Assembly (NCBI GenBank): GCA_016214845.1
Contig: JACRMS010000014.1
Span: forward strand, 1-64,000
Origin: Nitrospirota bacterium
Lineage (GTDB): Bacteria > Nitrospirota > Thermodesulfovibrionia > UBA6902
DNA: 64,000 nt
Reading direction: 5' to 3'
Positions within the stretch are counted from its first letter, which is position 1. The number at the start of each line of letters is the position of its first letter. Shown here one piece after another: positions 17,381-27,037 of this stretch. Under the pieces are notes generated by a model. The model saw nothing but the letters and a program-made list of their open reading frames with translations, did no database searches and was not told the origin of the DNA. The translations under genes and the position numbers were made by a program.

Positions 17381-20300
17381 ATGAACATTCACAAAATTTT
17401 CAGGCATACCGATGATATATTCAAATTTCTGAAACAACTGAAGCCAGCCGTATCCTCTTTAATCTTATTCATTACCGTATTCCTTTCCGCTATATCGGCC
17501 CAGTCTGCGACTGTTACCGGGACGTTCCGGTTCCTTGATGAACTGGACCCTGCTGGTTCACCTCCCCGGCCGATTGCTTATGCGAAGGTAGAGATTTGGC
17601 ATGTGGGTCCCTATTTCGGCAACACATGGGCCAAAGTTGGAGAAACAACTACGTACGCAGACGGTTGGATGTACTATTTTGACAACAGCAGCGACGGCAC
17701 ATATGCAGTGAGGGTCTTTGCAACTAACTACGCCGCGGTTGTTTGGCCCGATGATGTTCTTCATACAGTTCCTTTTCACAGGGAACCCGGCGAACCCGGT
17801 CCGGTCATTCACAGGCAGGTCTTTTCAGTGCAGGAAGTCGCAGATTTCACATATGATTTTACTGACTCATGGTCTGCCGGGCATTATAATATTGCTGATA
17901 CAGTCCGCCACGGATATGATTATGCAAATGCGCGCAGAGATCCGGGCGAAACAGATCCTCTTCCGCAGGCAAATATGCAGAAAACTTCGGTCACAGGTAA
18001 TCCGAGAAACTTGAGTTGGTACAACCCGGCTGCCAATACAGTCATTATAGAAGCTGCGCGGGCCTTTGAGGACTATTTGATTTTGCATGAATATACACAT
18101 TGGCTTGAAGCCAACATCAGTAGTTTTATATGGAGCGCAACTGATCATGATGGCTGCGCTGCGCGTGACATATTCGGCAATATCATAAATTCCCCTGAAC
18201 ATGCCTGGATGGAAGGCTTTGCAGATTTCTTTGAAGGTGCGGTCGGATTTAATCTGCCAGCCGGTACATTAAATGGCAGCGCATATCCATGGCTTGCAAT
18301 TGGAAATATCAATATTGAAAGTCCTCCGCCCTGTACAGTTGCTTCAGCGGACACAGTGGAAAGTTTTGTGGCTGCCAGTCTGTGGGACCTGATTGACGAG
18401 TATCCATATGACAGCTATGCTTATGAACCGTTTGATTTTTTGAGCCGAATGGACACCGCAATATTTCAGATATTTGACAAGGAACTTGATATTTATGGCG
18501 TAGCACCAACAATCTGGGACTTCAGAAACGCCTGGATAGCGCGCGGTCTTGACCAGCCCGGACTGGACCGCATTCTTAGCCATTATGGGATTCTCCCGCC
18601 GATGCCAGACAGGACTGCTCAATTCATAGCTCAAGATGTTCCGGCTTCGATGTTCGCAGGTCAGACATACAATGTATCAGTTACGATGAGGAATACCGGG
18701 ATTAACTTGTGGGCGTCTTGGTCAACAGACAAGCTGGGTTCGCAAAATCCGCAGGATAATCTTACATGGGGCATAAACCGCGTGACTGTACCAGTGCTTA
18801 CTTTACTGGGGGCGCAGGTGACTTTTAATTTCAGCGTTACGGCCCCTTCTGCACCGGGGACATATAATTTTCAATGGCGTATGATACATGATACCGCAGG
18901 ATGGTTTGGGGACTATACTCCAAATGTTGCTGTAAATGTTTATACTGCTCCCGACCTTGCAATACAGAGTGTTTCTGCTGAACCGGCAACTCCTGTCTAT
19001 GGCGAGAACGTTGCGATAACTGTGAACGTCAGAAACCAGGGCAGCGCAGACGCCGGGCAATTCTATGTGGATTTCTACAAGGACAGAATAACTGCGCCGG
19101 GTCCATTGGAATATGGAGATGCGTACTGTTACATCGGTAGTTTGGCGGCAGGGGCTTCGGCTCCATGTATCGTCAATGTCAGCTATGCGGCAGAAGGCAT
19201 GTACAGCATGTGGGCTCAGGTTGATGCAAACCAGTATGTGTCAGAGTCCAATGAGAATAATAATATCTTTGGGCCGCAAACTCTCAACGTAACCTGTCCG
19301 CTGACAACCTATTACAGAGATTATGACAATGACGGCTATGGCGACCCATTAATGTGGGTACGGGTGGGATGTGAATTTCTTATCGGCTATGTGGCAAATA
19401 ATTTGGATTGTAATGACAATAACGCGAATGAACATCCGGGACAGACGTGGCATCAGGATGCAGACAACGATGGAATTTCTACCGGCAATTCACTGACGCA
19501 ATGTGCAAGGCCCGCGGGTTACAGGTTAGCATCTGAACTGACTGCGTTGTCAGGAGATTGTAACGATAACAACTCAACTGTATATCTTGATGCTCCGGAG
19601 ATATGTGACGGTCTGGACAACAACTGCGATGGGAAAGCGGACAACTCCCCTGTTATTGTCAGATTTGATGATGTTGCCAATGGAACGAATATAAATACAC
19701 ATTACTCCGGACCAGGAATTCTCTTTTCATGTGTGACCTGTACATCCGGGTCTGCTTTCGCGATGCAATCCCTTCTTGCAGACTCCTCGCCAAATGGAGT
19801 TTCGTTACATGATTGGACGTCAACTTTTGCCGGAGAAGAAGGCGCTGTAAAGGCGCAATTCTCCGCACTACAGAACCATGTGAGCATTGATGTCAGAGGG
19901 GTTGAGGCTATGGAAATTGTCGGGACCCATCATGAAAAGCCTTTCATTCAGGCCTTTGATTCAGCAGGCAATTATCTTGAGACCGTGTATTATCCTTATG
20001 AATATGGGAACCCCGGCTGGGGCACCTGGCAAACTTTGACAATAAACAGGGCGACGAGTGATATCAAGTACATCCTGTTCTCATCGAGGAACAATCTTGT
20101 TGAGCACCCCAACGGTGTCAGCCGCGGGGTCGGTGGAATATATGGCGAGTTTGACAACTTGCGGGCTGCAGGGAATTTTACTGACAGCGATGGTGACGGA
20201 TATTCGCCTATGGGCGGAGGCGCCTGTGGTTCGGCGGACTGCAATGACAATAATGCGGCGATCCATCCGGGGGCTCTCGAAGTATGCGATGGGATAGATA

Positions 20301-21319
20301 ACAATTGCAACGGACTGATAGACGATGCAGGGACAACATACTACAGGGATATTGATGGAGATGGTTACGGCAATCCCAATAGCCCGATTCAGGCATGTTC
20401 ACAGCCTGCCGGATATGTAACAAACAATGCGGACTGCAATGACGATAACAGGTCTATCCACCCCGGAGTTGCTGAAATATGCGACGGTGTTGATAACAAC
20501 TGCAATGGGCAAGTTGATGAAGGAGTAAGCAGCACTTACTACGCGGACAAAGACAGCGACGGTTATGGAGACCCCAATGAAGCAATTCAGGACTGTTCAC
20601 AACCAGCGGGTTATGTTACGGACTTTACAGATTGCAATGACAAAAATCCTGATGTGCATCCCGGGACCACGGAGATCTGTAAAAATAAGATTGATGATAA
20701 TTGCAATGGCGTTATTGATGAAATGACGGTGTATTACTTGGATGAAGATGGAGACGGTTACGGCAATCCGGACAAGGCAGCCGAAGCCTGCGAACAGCCT
20801 GCAGGATTTGTAGCTGACAATACAGACTGCAATGACGCTGACAAAGAAATACACCCGGCTGCCGCTGAAGTATGCAATGGAGCAGATGACAACTGTAACG
20901 GAATGACTGATGAAGGCTTTGATGCAGATGGTGACGGCGTTGCGGATTGCTTTGACAACTGCCCGAAGACCGCGAATAAAGAGCAACTCGACATAGACCT
21001 TGACAGCGTCGGAGATGTCTGCGACAATTGCAGGCTGGTTTCAAACCCTGACCAGTTGGATGGCAATGCAGCAGAAGATGATAATAAGGCACTTGATGGC
21101 ATCCAGCATTACGGAAACTTGTGCGATCCTGATTTCGACGAAAGCGGATTTGTAAATATCATAGACTTCAACGAATGGCGCAAGTGGGCCGGAAAGACCG
21201 TTGCGCAAGGGGCTCCGGCAGATATTGATCTGGACGGAAACGGGACCGTGTGGATACAGGATTTCAACATCTGGCGCAAGTATTACGGCAAAGTTCCGGG
21301 GCCGGGAGTGGGGGACTAA
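17381..21319 (+). CDS. Secreted HExxH metalloprotease with CARDB, MopE and dockerin-like domains
   Basis: 1312 aa. Signal peptide about residues 1-43 (ISAQSATV). A peptidase region follows with the zinc motif HEYTH (His236, Glu237, His240) and a downstream EGFADFFEG (Glu278), the gluzincin pattern. Next come an Ig-like domain (about 408-520), a CARDB-type domain (DLAIQSVSAEPATPVYGENV, about 525-640), and Cys/Asp-rich MopE-type units (five of the EICDGxDNNCNGxxDE form). A separate beta-sandwich (VIVRFDDVANGTN ..., about 757-925) splits the MopE units. Thrombospondin-3 motifs and the dockerin-like pair end in PGPGVGD. AAGGAGGGCC precedes the ATG. The protease specificity is unknown. Confidence 0.8.
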   Translation: MNIHKIFRHTDDIFKFLKQLKPAVSSLILFITVFLSAISAQSATVTGTFRFLDELDPAGSPPRPIAYAKVEIWHVGPYFGNTWAKVGETTTYADGWMYYFDNSSDGTYAVRVFATNYAAVVWPDDVLHTVPFHREPGEPGPVIHRQVFSVQEVADFTYDFTDSWSAGHYNIADTVRHGYDYANARRDPGETDPLPQANMQKTSVTGNPRNLSWYNPAANTVIIEAARAFEDYLILHEYTHWLEANISSFIWSATDHDGCAARDIFGNIINSPEHAWMEGFADFFEGAVGFNLPAGTLNGSAYPWLAIGNINIESPPPCTVASADTVESFVAASLWDLIDEYPYDSYAYEPFDFLSRMDTAIFQIFDKELDIYGVAPTIWDFRNAWIARGLDQPGLDRILSHYGILPPMPDRTAQFIAQDVPASMFAGQTYNVSVTMRNTGINLWASWSTDKLGSQNPQDNLTWGINRVTVPVLTLLGAQVTFNFSVTAPSAPGTYNFQWRMIHDTAGWFGDYTPNVAVNVYTAPDLAIQSVSAEPATPVYGENVAITVNVRNQGSADAGQFYVDFYKDRITAPGPLEYGDAYCYIGSLAAGASAPCIVNVSYAAEGMYSMWAQVDANQYVSESNENNNIFGPQTLNVTCPLTTYYRDYDNDGYGDPLMWVRVGCEFLIGYVANNLDCNDNNANEHPGQTWHQDADNDGISTGNSLTQCARPAGYRLASELTALSGDCNDNNSTVYLDAPEICDGLDNNCDGKADNSPVIVRFDDVANGTNINTHYSGPGILFSCVTCTSGSAFAMQSLLADSSPNGVSLHDWTSTFAGEEGAVKAQFSALQNHVSIDVRGVEAMEIVGTHHEKPFIQAFDSAGNYLETVYYPYEYGNPGWGTWQTLTINRATSDIKYILFSSRNNLVEHPNGVSRGVGGIYGEFDNLRAAGNFTDSDGDGYSPMGGGACGSADCNDNNAAIHPGALEVCDGIDNNCNGLIDDAGTTYYRDIDGDGYGNPNSPIQACSQPAGYVTNNADCNDDNRSIHPGVAEICDGVDNNCNGQVDEGVSSTYYADKDSDGYGDPNEAIQDCSQPAGYVTDFTDCNDKNPDVHPGTTEICKNKIDDNCNGVIDEMTVYYLDEDGDGYGNPDKAAEACEQPAGFVADNTDCNDADKEIHPAAAEVCNGADDNCNGMTDEGFDADGDGVADCFDNCPKTANKEQLDIDLDSVGDVCDNCRLVSNPDQLDGNAAEDDNKALDGIQHYGNLCDPDFDESGFVNIIDFNEWRKWAGKTVAQGAPADIDLDGNGTVWIQDFNIWRKYYGKVPGPGVGD

Positions 21320-21338
21320 AGACCGGCTGAGTTAACGG

Positions 21339-22400
21339 TCAGCAGTTATTGATCTCGTCGATGAGGTTTCTCAGGCGTCCGAAGTCCTTGAGGTTATAAT
21401 CAACTACCAGTCTCGGCAGATGCTCCATCTCAGGCTCATCCGCTTCTTCATCAAGGGCATCAGAAAGGCACATGCCGCCGCCCGGCAAGAGTATGTCGGC
21501 AAAGCGCCTGGTCAGCTCCTGAATGTTTGAGGGAGTGATAACAGTAGTAAGCCTTATGACCAGCTTTTTATCAATATAACGCAGGCTGTGATAGCGCTTG
21601 TAAAAACATTTGATACGTTCAACCGCGGCGTCTACGGACTCAACGCACTCAAAAAGATTAAAGTCAGTATCGGTGATATATCCTTCCGCCCGCAGCTCTT
21701 CTTTAAGAAACATTAGAAAACGTTTCCAGTAAGTCCCTTCTCCCGGCTCATCGATCAGCACGAGCGGCAGGGGAGTATGCTTCCCTGTCTGCAGAAGTGT
21801 GAGGGTTTCCATGGCCTCATCAAGCGTGCCGAAGCCGCCGGGAAAAAGCGCGACCGCGTCCGCCTCTTTTAGAAAGGCGACCTTCCGGTTGAAGAAATAT
21901 TTATACGTTATAAGGCGGGGATTGCCTGCGAGCACGGGATTTGGTTTCTGCTCAAACGGGAGGGAGATATTCACGCCAAAGGAGTGATCAGGCCCGGCGC
22001 CTTCATTGACTGCCTGCATGATGCCGCCCCCGCCGCCGGTAATGACCATGTATCCTGTGTCGGCGAGCTTCTTTCCAAACTCACAAGCTATTTTATAAAT
22101 AGGCTCATCAGGCTGTGTGCGGGCGGAACCAAAGACCGTGACCTTCCGCACGGTGCGATAGGGCCCGAATACCTTTCCGGTGAACCTCATTTCCTTCATG
22201 GTGGTGTTCATGAGTTTCAGGTGGGCCCTGTCATTGCCCTCCTGTCCAACCTTCAGGGCAGCCAGGATCATCTCGCGTACAAGGTCTGGATATTCGACAT
22301 TGCGTGCAAGGCCGATCAGACTGTCAATAGCGTCATCGACCGGGCCGTTGGTCCTTGTGAAGTGCAGCGTACTGTTGCGATTTGAATTTTTATGAAACAT
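21339..22400 (-). CDS. LOG family protein (TIGR00730-like, Rossmann fold)
   Basis: 353 aa. The core has GGGGGIMQAVNEGA and PGGFGTLDEAMETL, the PGGxGTxxE signature of the LOG family. Members include cytokinin-activating phosphoribohydrolases and the nucleosidase PpnN; many were wrongly labelled lysine decarboxylase. The extra N-terminal segment (about 90 residues) and C-terminal segment (about 90) make it longer than plain LOG proteins (about 190-200 aa). A likely activity is hydrolysis of nucleoside monophosphates (inference from family). CAGGAGATGG precedes the ATG. Its end lies 19 bp from the end of the convergent protease gene. Confidence 0.82.
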   Translation of the reverse strand: MFHKNSNRNSTLHFTRTNGPVDDAIDSLIGLARNVEYPDLVREMILAALKVGQEGNDRAHLKLMNTTMKEMRFTGKVFGPYRTVRKVTVFGSARTQPDEPIYKIACEFGKKLADTGYMVITGGGGGIMQAVNEGAGPDHSFGVNISLPFEQKPNPVLAGNPRLITYKYFFNRKVAFLKEADAVALFPGGFGTLDEAMETLTLLQTGKHTPLPLVLIDEPGEGTYWKRFLMFLKEELRAEGYITDTDFNLFECVESVDAAVERIKCFYKRYHSLRYIDKKLVIRLTTVITPSNIQELTRRFADILLPGGGMCLSDALDEEADEPEMEHLPRLVVDYNLKDFGRLRNLIDEINNC

Positions 22401-22565
22401 CCATCTCCTGATTTATTTTCATGGATGAAAACTGAATTTCCAAGAAAGCAGATATATATTAACAGTTCCAGCGCTTTTGTTGGAAGATGCGAATAACATT
22501 TTAAATTGCGCCGGTGAATATAAAATGCCTTGACCATAGTGCCTTTATTGTGCTACAAAAAACAC

Positions 22566-23951
22566 ATGACAATTCAGGAGCAGCTTTCACAATTGCCTTC
22601 CGTTGACGAATGTTTAAAGAGCGTGTACGGTGAGAAGTGGCTTTCCTCCTACGCGAGGAAGACGGTCCTGCGCGCGATCAGAGAGGTAATTGAATCAAAG
22701 CGCGAAGAGATATTAAGCGGCGCAAATGCCGACGTGACAATTGACGCCATTTCACGGGACATTGAGACCGCGATCAAAAAACATTCCGCCTACAAGCTCA
22801 GGCCGATTATAAACGCAACCGGCATTGTCATCCATACCAATCTCGGCAGGTCGATCTTATCTGACAAGGCAATTGAACATATAACTACAACCGCCCGGAG
22901 CTTTTCAAACCTCGAATATGAAATTTCCACAGGCAAGAGGGGCAAGAGGTATTCGCACATAAAAGATATCATCAGGGAATTGACCGGCGCGGAAGACGCC
23001 GTTGTTGTCAACAATAATGCCGCGGCAGTTTTAATTTGCCTTGACACATTCGCGAAGGGGAAAGAAGTCATTGTGTCGCGCGGGGAGCTTGTGGAGATAG
23101 GCGGTTCATTCAGGATACCAGAAGTGATGAAGGCGAGCGGGGCGATACTGAGAGAGGTCGGTACAACGAACAAGACCCATCTTGCCGATTACGAAAATGC
23201 CCTGTGCGGCAACACCGCCCTTTTGTTAAAGGTGCACCAGAGCAATTATAAGGTGATCGGCTTTACCGAAGAAGTCCCGATTGAAAAGCTGTTGAAGATC
23301 GGAAAAGAATATAAGATACCGGTTGTAGACGACCTCGGCAGCGGGTGCATGATCAGCCTCGAAAAATACGGCGTGCACGGAGAGCCGACTGTGCAGGAAG
23401 TTGTTAAAACAGGAGCTGACATCGTGACATTCAGCGGAGACAAACTCCTGGGCGGACCGCAGGCGGGCATCATCATCGGTAAGGAAAAACTTATTCAAAA
23501 GATCCAGAAGAACCCTTTGCTCCGGGCAATGAGAATAGACAAGATGACCCTCGCTTCGCTTGAAACCACATTCATGCAGTATCTCGATGAGGAAAAGGCG
23601 ATGAAGGAGATCCCCACGCTCAGGATGATGACGGAGCCTGTTGAGATAATCAAAAAGAGGGCGAAGAAGATCTTTACATCCCTGAAAGAGATTGCCGGTA
23701 AGGCCGATTTAGCTGTTGTCCCTGACGAATCACAGGCCGGCGGCGGCTCTCTGCCGGAGATAAACTTCCCGACCTTTGCCGTATCAATAAAGCCGTCAGG
23801 CATTTCCGTAAACTCATTAGAGAAAAAGTTGAGGCTCGGCGATCCGCCGGTGATCGCGAGGATCAAAGGTAACGCGCTTCTTATTGACGCAAGGACGATC
23901 CAGGACGGGGAAGTGAAAGACCTGGTGAAATGCGTAATTGCGGCGCTCTGA
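22566..23951 (+). CDS. selA: L-seryl-tRNA(Sec) selenium transferase
   Basis: PLP enzyme that converts Ser-tRNA(Sec) to Sec-tRNA(Sec) with selenophosphate. 461 aa from the ATG at 22566, the usual length; the upstream in-frame start at 22530 would add 12 unsupported residues. The PLP lysine is Lys293 in FSGDKLLGGPQAG. LRPIINATGIVIHTNLGRS and SNLEYEISTGKRGKRY are SelA hallmarks. No Shine-Dalgarno is visible, and TTGACC (22530) with TACAAA (22554) would place transcription start at the ATG, so the message may be leaderless (speculative). selB lies 7.1 kb downstream on the same strand, beyond a minus-strand defence island. Confidence 0.96.
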   Translation: MTIQEQLSQLPSVDECLKSVYGEKWLSSYARKTVLRAIREVIESKREEILSGANADVTIDAISRDIETAIKKHSAYKLRPIINATGIVIHTNLGRSILSDKAIEHITTTARSFSNLEYEISTGKRGKRYSHIKDIIRELTGAEDAVVVNNNAAAVLICLDTFAKGKEVIVSRGELVEIGGSFRIPEVMKASGAILREVGTTNKTHLADYENALCGNTALLLKVHQSNYKVIGFTEEVPIEKLLKIGKEYKIPVVDDLGSGCMISLEKYGVHGEPTVQEVVKTGADIVTFSGDKLLGGPQAGIIIGKEKLIQKIQKNPLLRAMRIDKMTLASLETTFMQYLDEEKAMKEIPTLRMMTEPVEIIKKRAKKIFTSLKEIAGKADLAVVPDESQAGGGSLPEINFPTFAVSIKPSGISVNSLEKKLRLGDPPVIARIKGNALLIDARTIQDGEVKDLVKCVIAAL

Positions 23952-23960
23952 TCAACCAAA

Positions 23961-24431
23961 TCATGCAGATGTCAATAAACCGCATTTAATATTCTTTATT
24001 GTCTTCTCAATAGCATCATGATCATTTAAAGCTAAATGATATATACTGCCCTGCTTCGGCATTTGAAGATGCTCTGAGCTGCCGACTAATAAACATGGGA
24101 CTTTAATTTCTCCGTCATTGCAAAGCTCAACATACATATCCCACACATCTTTATCTATAATGCTTCCGTCAACGACAGCAATAAAATGATGTTCCAAAAT
24201 CAATTCGATACTATTGGGCCAGTCAAAAAGTATTTCACAGTCTATCTCTTCGGCGCATGTCTTTAATGCAGCTTCCAGTTCCGGATTATCCACAACGCAG
24301 TAAATTGCCGGACCCAGTTTGCGACTGGTTTTATTAGACATGTTCATCAATGTTTCTGCGAAAAGATTACCGTGGTTTAATGCAAGCCCGGTTGCAACAA
24401 AGCCTTTGAGAAAAACCCGCCTGTTCAGCAT
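23961..24431 (-). CDS. Hypothetical exported protein with Tat-type signal
   Basis: 156 aa, no family recognised. The N-terminus MLNRRVFLKGFVATGLAL has a twin-arginine pattern (RRxFLK) and a short hydrophobic stretch, so it is probably Tat-exported or anchored. The rest alternates hydrophobic strands and helices (IYCVVDNPELEAAL, HFIAVVDGSIID, VPCLLVGSSEH), reminiscent of a receiver-like alpha/beta fold but lacking a clear phospho-Asp site. GGGAGGCAATT precedes the ATG. It converges on selA with a 9-bp gap. No function is assigned. Confidence 0.65.
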   Translation of the reverse strand: MLNRRVFLKGFVATGLALNHGNLFAETLMNMSNKTSRKLGPAIYCVVDNPELEAALKTCAEEIDCEILFDWPNSIELILEHHFIAVVDGSIIDKDVWDMYVELCNDGEIKVPCLLVGSSEHLQMPKQGSIYHLALNDHDAIEKTIKNIKCGLLTSA

Positions 24432-24507
24432 AATTGCCTCCCTTATTTTAGAAACATATTATCAAATGATGGTGACAGCAGGGTGTCAGCGGTCGGAAGG
24501 GACTCGG

Positions 24508-24945
24508 TTAATCAAGCGAGCCAATAAAAATGTAGGTTGCCTTTTTAAAATTCTCCAAAGTCTTTTCAATGTCACTCACAAGAGGCTTAAGCTCTTCCCA
24601 CCGCAGAGTAAAACTGTATGAATGGACAAAGAAGTGCCGAAACGAAAGGTAGTTTGACAACGCGTTGTACAGGTCATCGGATATAATCCCGATATCCGCT
24701 GCCGCTTTTAATATATCTTTATGCCATGTTGGGGTATCCCTGAGTTCTATGCGTCTGTAAGAGAAAATCCTTTTCAAAATATTTTCCGCTCCGTTGTAGA
24801 AGTTATGAATAAACGTTGCAACAGCAGCCAGCTCTGCGATTGAATAACCGGCTTCGGGTTTCAACAGTGCTTTGAGTTGATAGAGCACAGTATCAATATT
24901 CTCAAACTCCGCATCACTATATTCTTTAAGCTGCTGCTTTGTCAT
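24508..24945 (-). CDS. HEPN-domain toxin (HepT-like)
   Basis: 145-aa all-helical protein with the HepT RNase motif R-x4-H-x-Y at R103, H108 and Y110 (RHFFVHSY). HEPN toxins cleave RNA. The partner MNT protein neutralises by adding AMP to the Tyr of this motif in HepT/MntA pairs. The gene overlaps the MNT gene at 24926-25213 by 20 bp, the usual antitoxin-toxin arrangement. All motif residues are intact, so this pair looks functional, unlike several neighbours in the island. Confidence 0.82.
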   Translation of the reverse strand: MTKQQLKEYSDAEFENIDTVLYQLKALLKPEAGYSIAELAAVATFIHNFYNGAENILKRIFSYRRIELRDTPTWHKDILKAAADIGIISDDLYNALSNYLSFRHFFVHSYSFTLRWEELKPLVSDIEKTLENFKKATYIFIGSLD

Positions 24946-25213
24946 ATATGAGTTTGCCTTCTTTGATGATAATATCCTTGAATTTTGTTTTACCGCCGGA
25001 AAGGTCTATCAGATCCACATTCTTTGACAATTTTCTGAACAGTTCACCATAAAATTTAAAAAAATTGCCGACTGGCACATCGCTTACTGCAAAATCATAG
25101 TCATTTGCATCTGCCGAATCTTTATAAAGGGAGGAACCGATTAAATATAATTTCCCTACCCCGTGCTTCTTTGCTATTTCAATGGCCTGTTCAAGCTCAT
25201 GCTGAGGGATCAT
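24926..25213 (-). CDS. MNT-domain nucleotidyltransferase antitoxin (MntA-like)
   Basis: 95 aa. It has the minimal nucleotidyltransferase motif GS-x10-D-x-D (G26-S27 ... D38, D40; IGSSLYKDSADANDYD). The family AMPylates the active-site Tyr of its HEPN toxin. A strong ribosome site (GGAAGGAG) precedes the ATG. It is encoded first in the two-gene operon, overlapping the toxin by 20 bp. Confidence 0.85.
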   Translation of the reverse strand: MIPQHELEQAIEIAKKHGVGKLYLIGSSLYKDSADANDYDFAVSDVPVGNFFKFYGELFRKLSKNVDLIDLSGGKTKFKDIIIKEGKLIYDKAAA

Positions 25214-25304
25214 TATCTACTCCTTCCGGCTTTTCATGATAACAGAATGTTGTTGTCTGCTCAAGTCGATATTTAAGGAGAGCGCTTATTTCTTCGTCTT
25301 TCAA
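25197..25304 (-). pseudogene. Remnant of a HEPN-domain gene (N-terminus only)
   Basis: A TTG at 25304-25302 overlaps the stop of the upstream MNT gene as TTGA, a coupled-translation layout. It opens a 35-codon frame whose first 16 residues, LKDEEISALLKYRLEQ, look like the start of HEPN partner proteins. The similarity stops there and the frame ends inside the next toxin-antitoxin pair. This looks like a deletion that removed most of the toxin gene. Too short for certainty. Confidence 0.4.
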
Positions 25305-25621
25305 ATAAGCACCCCCTCTTCTTTAACTGCCTGAGCAAGAAGGGAATAACGTTCAGGGCTGTCCTCCCATTCCTCCCGCGTGAAGACAACCGGGACTACT
25401 ACAGTCCCATGCTCAAAACCGGCTTCCCATGCGCAGTCGCTGACATACTCATAATCCTGCCCGCCGGAGACCCTATCCAGAATGACCAACACATCCATGT
25501 CGGAATATTGAGCAGCGTCACCTCTTGCCCTTGAGCCGAAGAGAATCATCTTATAAAGTGAAAGGCGTTTTAACAGTAATGCCTTGAAGGTGTCGAGGAT
25601 GTTTCTTTCGAGAGTAGTCAT
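25301..25621 (-). CDS. Second MNT-domain nucleotidyltransferase, toxin partner lost
   Basis: 106 aa from the ATG at 25621 (a TTG at 25651 would add 10 residues). GS-x10-D-x-D is complete: FGSRARGDAAQYSDMDV. The sequence is not close to the other MNT in the island and carries a longer C-terminal part (HGTVVVPVVFTREEW). The expected HEPN partner gene starts in the overlapping TTGA but is truncated. An orphan antitoxin is the simplest reading. Confidence 0.8.
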   Translation of the reverse strand: MTTLERNILDTFKALLLKRLSLYKMILFGSRARGDAAQYSDMDVLVILDRVSGGQDYEYVSDCAWEAGFEHGTVVVPVVFTREEWEDSPERYSLLAQAVKEEGVLI

Positions 25622-25691
25622 ATTCAGTGCCTTATGTACTATTTTATTCAAATAACATAATATGTGCTACTGTTTTTTAACTGTACGTTTA

Positions 25692-27037
25692 TCATTTACC
25701 TTGATATTGTTCTGAGAGGAGACATTCAATGCATTTTAAAGAGCTATTTTCATCCTTGCCGCTAAGAGGCAGTCTAACAGGACATGCATAAAGGCGCATC
25801 ACATCTTCGCTTTCATGATATAAAAATTCAGGTAACGGACTGTTAAAATCATCACTTTCAGGATAGAGCAAAAAGAGCTTCTTCACTTTTTTATATTTCT
25901 TGCCATATGTAAACATCTGATACATGTCAGGCTGAGAAATGTCATAGTTATATCTGTCACTTGATTTGTTCTGATTTATGAGTTTCCATTTTGTATCAAG
26001 GATTATTATCCCGGAATTATTTTTTTCTCTTGCCACTATGTCAGGCTTCAACTTAAATCTGGGTTGATTACAATGATTCTCTACAAGAAAATTTTGTTTG
26101 TTCTGAAGACTGATATCCATTATTTTATTAAAATGTCTTTTAAACAACGTCCCAACGTAATCCTCAAATATCCTCTCCATCGGGAAAAGGAGCGCCAGCG
26201 ACACTGCTGTGCCTTTGAAATTAGTAAAGCTCTCGTTTCGCAGAAAGACCCGGCACCATCTTATGTCTTTTCATAATGCGTTATTAGCCTGTTATGTTTA
26301 TTTTTTGAGATGTCTGCATTAATATCGCAGGATTCCGGCACTTCATCGAATGTAAATATAAATTCCCGTATTCTTTTCTGATTATTGTTTGACCGGGCTT
26401 TCTTCGCTAAAAGCTGGAGCGTTGATTTAATGAGACGGTTTTCAGGACGGTTTGATATGAATTCGTCAAAGGATACATAAAACCGCTCTTTATGCAGGAA
26501 GTTGTATTTAATATTCTGGTTAAAGAGTAGCTTGCCTTTCAGAAAGGGCTGATTTTTCTCCACGCTCACATAATCTTTGGCTATTCCTTTCTGGATAAGC
26601 TGTTCGAGGTCTTTCAGGAAAAGGGTGATGAAGATTTCAAGAAGAGAATGCTTTGTCGTATGGAGATGAGCGTCATCGATTTTCTTAAAAGGAGAATCCC
26701 GGAGACATCTCAACATATTCAGAAATATCTTGCGGGTATTGTTTTTATCATCCTCGGAGGCTCCCGCATAGATTTTAGGCAGTATCTCGACAACCGTGCC
26801 GCATTTTGTCTCGATTACGCCGACATAGGATTTGGCTTTGAGCGCATCTACTTTAGTGCCGTCTTTTGTCTTGCACCTTGTTAAGGTAAAGATAGCGTCA
26901 TCATTGTCTGCATTGAATTTCTTCAGGGCTTCAAACGTCTTAGCATCCGCTTCGTCGCAGAGGAATTTATCCAATGCAGGCGTCTTCTCATGTCCGATAG
27001 CTCCGTATTCTGTTATGGTTATGGCTTTCTTGCTCAT
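25692..27037 (-). pseudogene. mcrC: McrC, frameshifted (two fragments)
   Basis: McrC is the partner and nuclease subunit of the modified-DNA restriction system McrBC. The N-terminal fragment (27037-26261, 258 aa) stops at HYEKT. The frame that continues the protein (DIRWCRVFLRN...NFKGTAVSLALLFPMER) is displaced by one base and runs to 25692. Restoring one A in the AAAA run (plus-strand T-run 26268-26271) joins both. The C-terminal fragment has the PD-(D/E)xK-type core: KPDIV near its start and ILDTKWK. The ATG at 27037 overlaps the mcrB stop. Either a real null mutation or a sequencing error. Confidence 0.8.
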
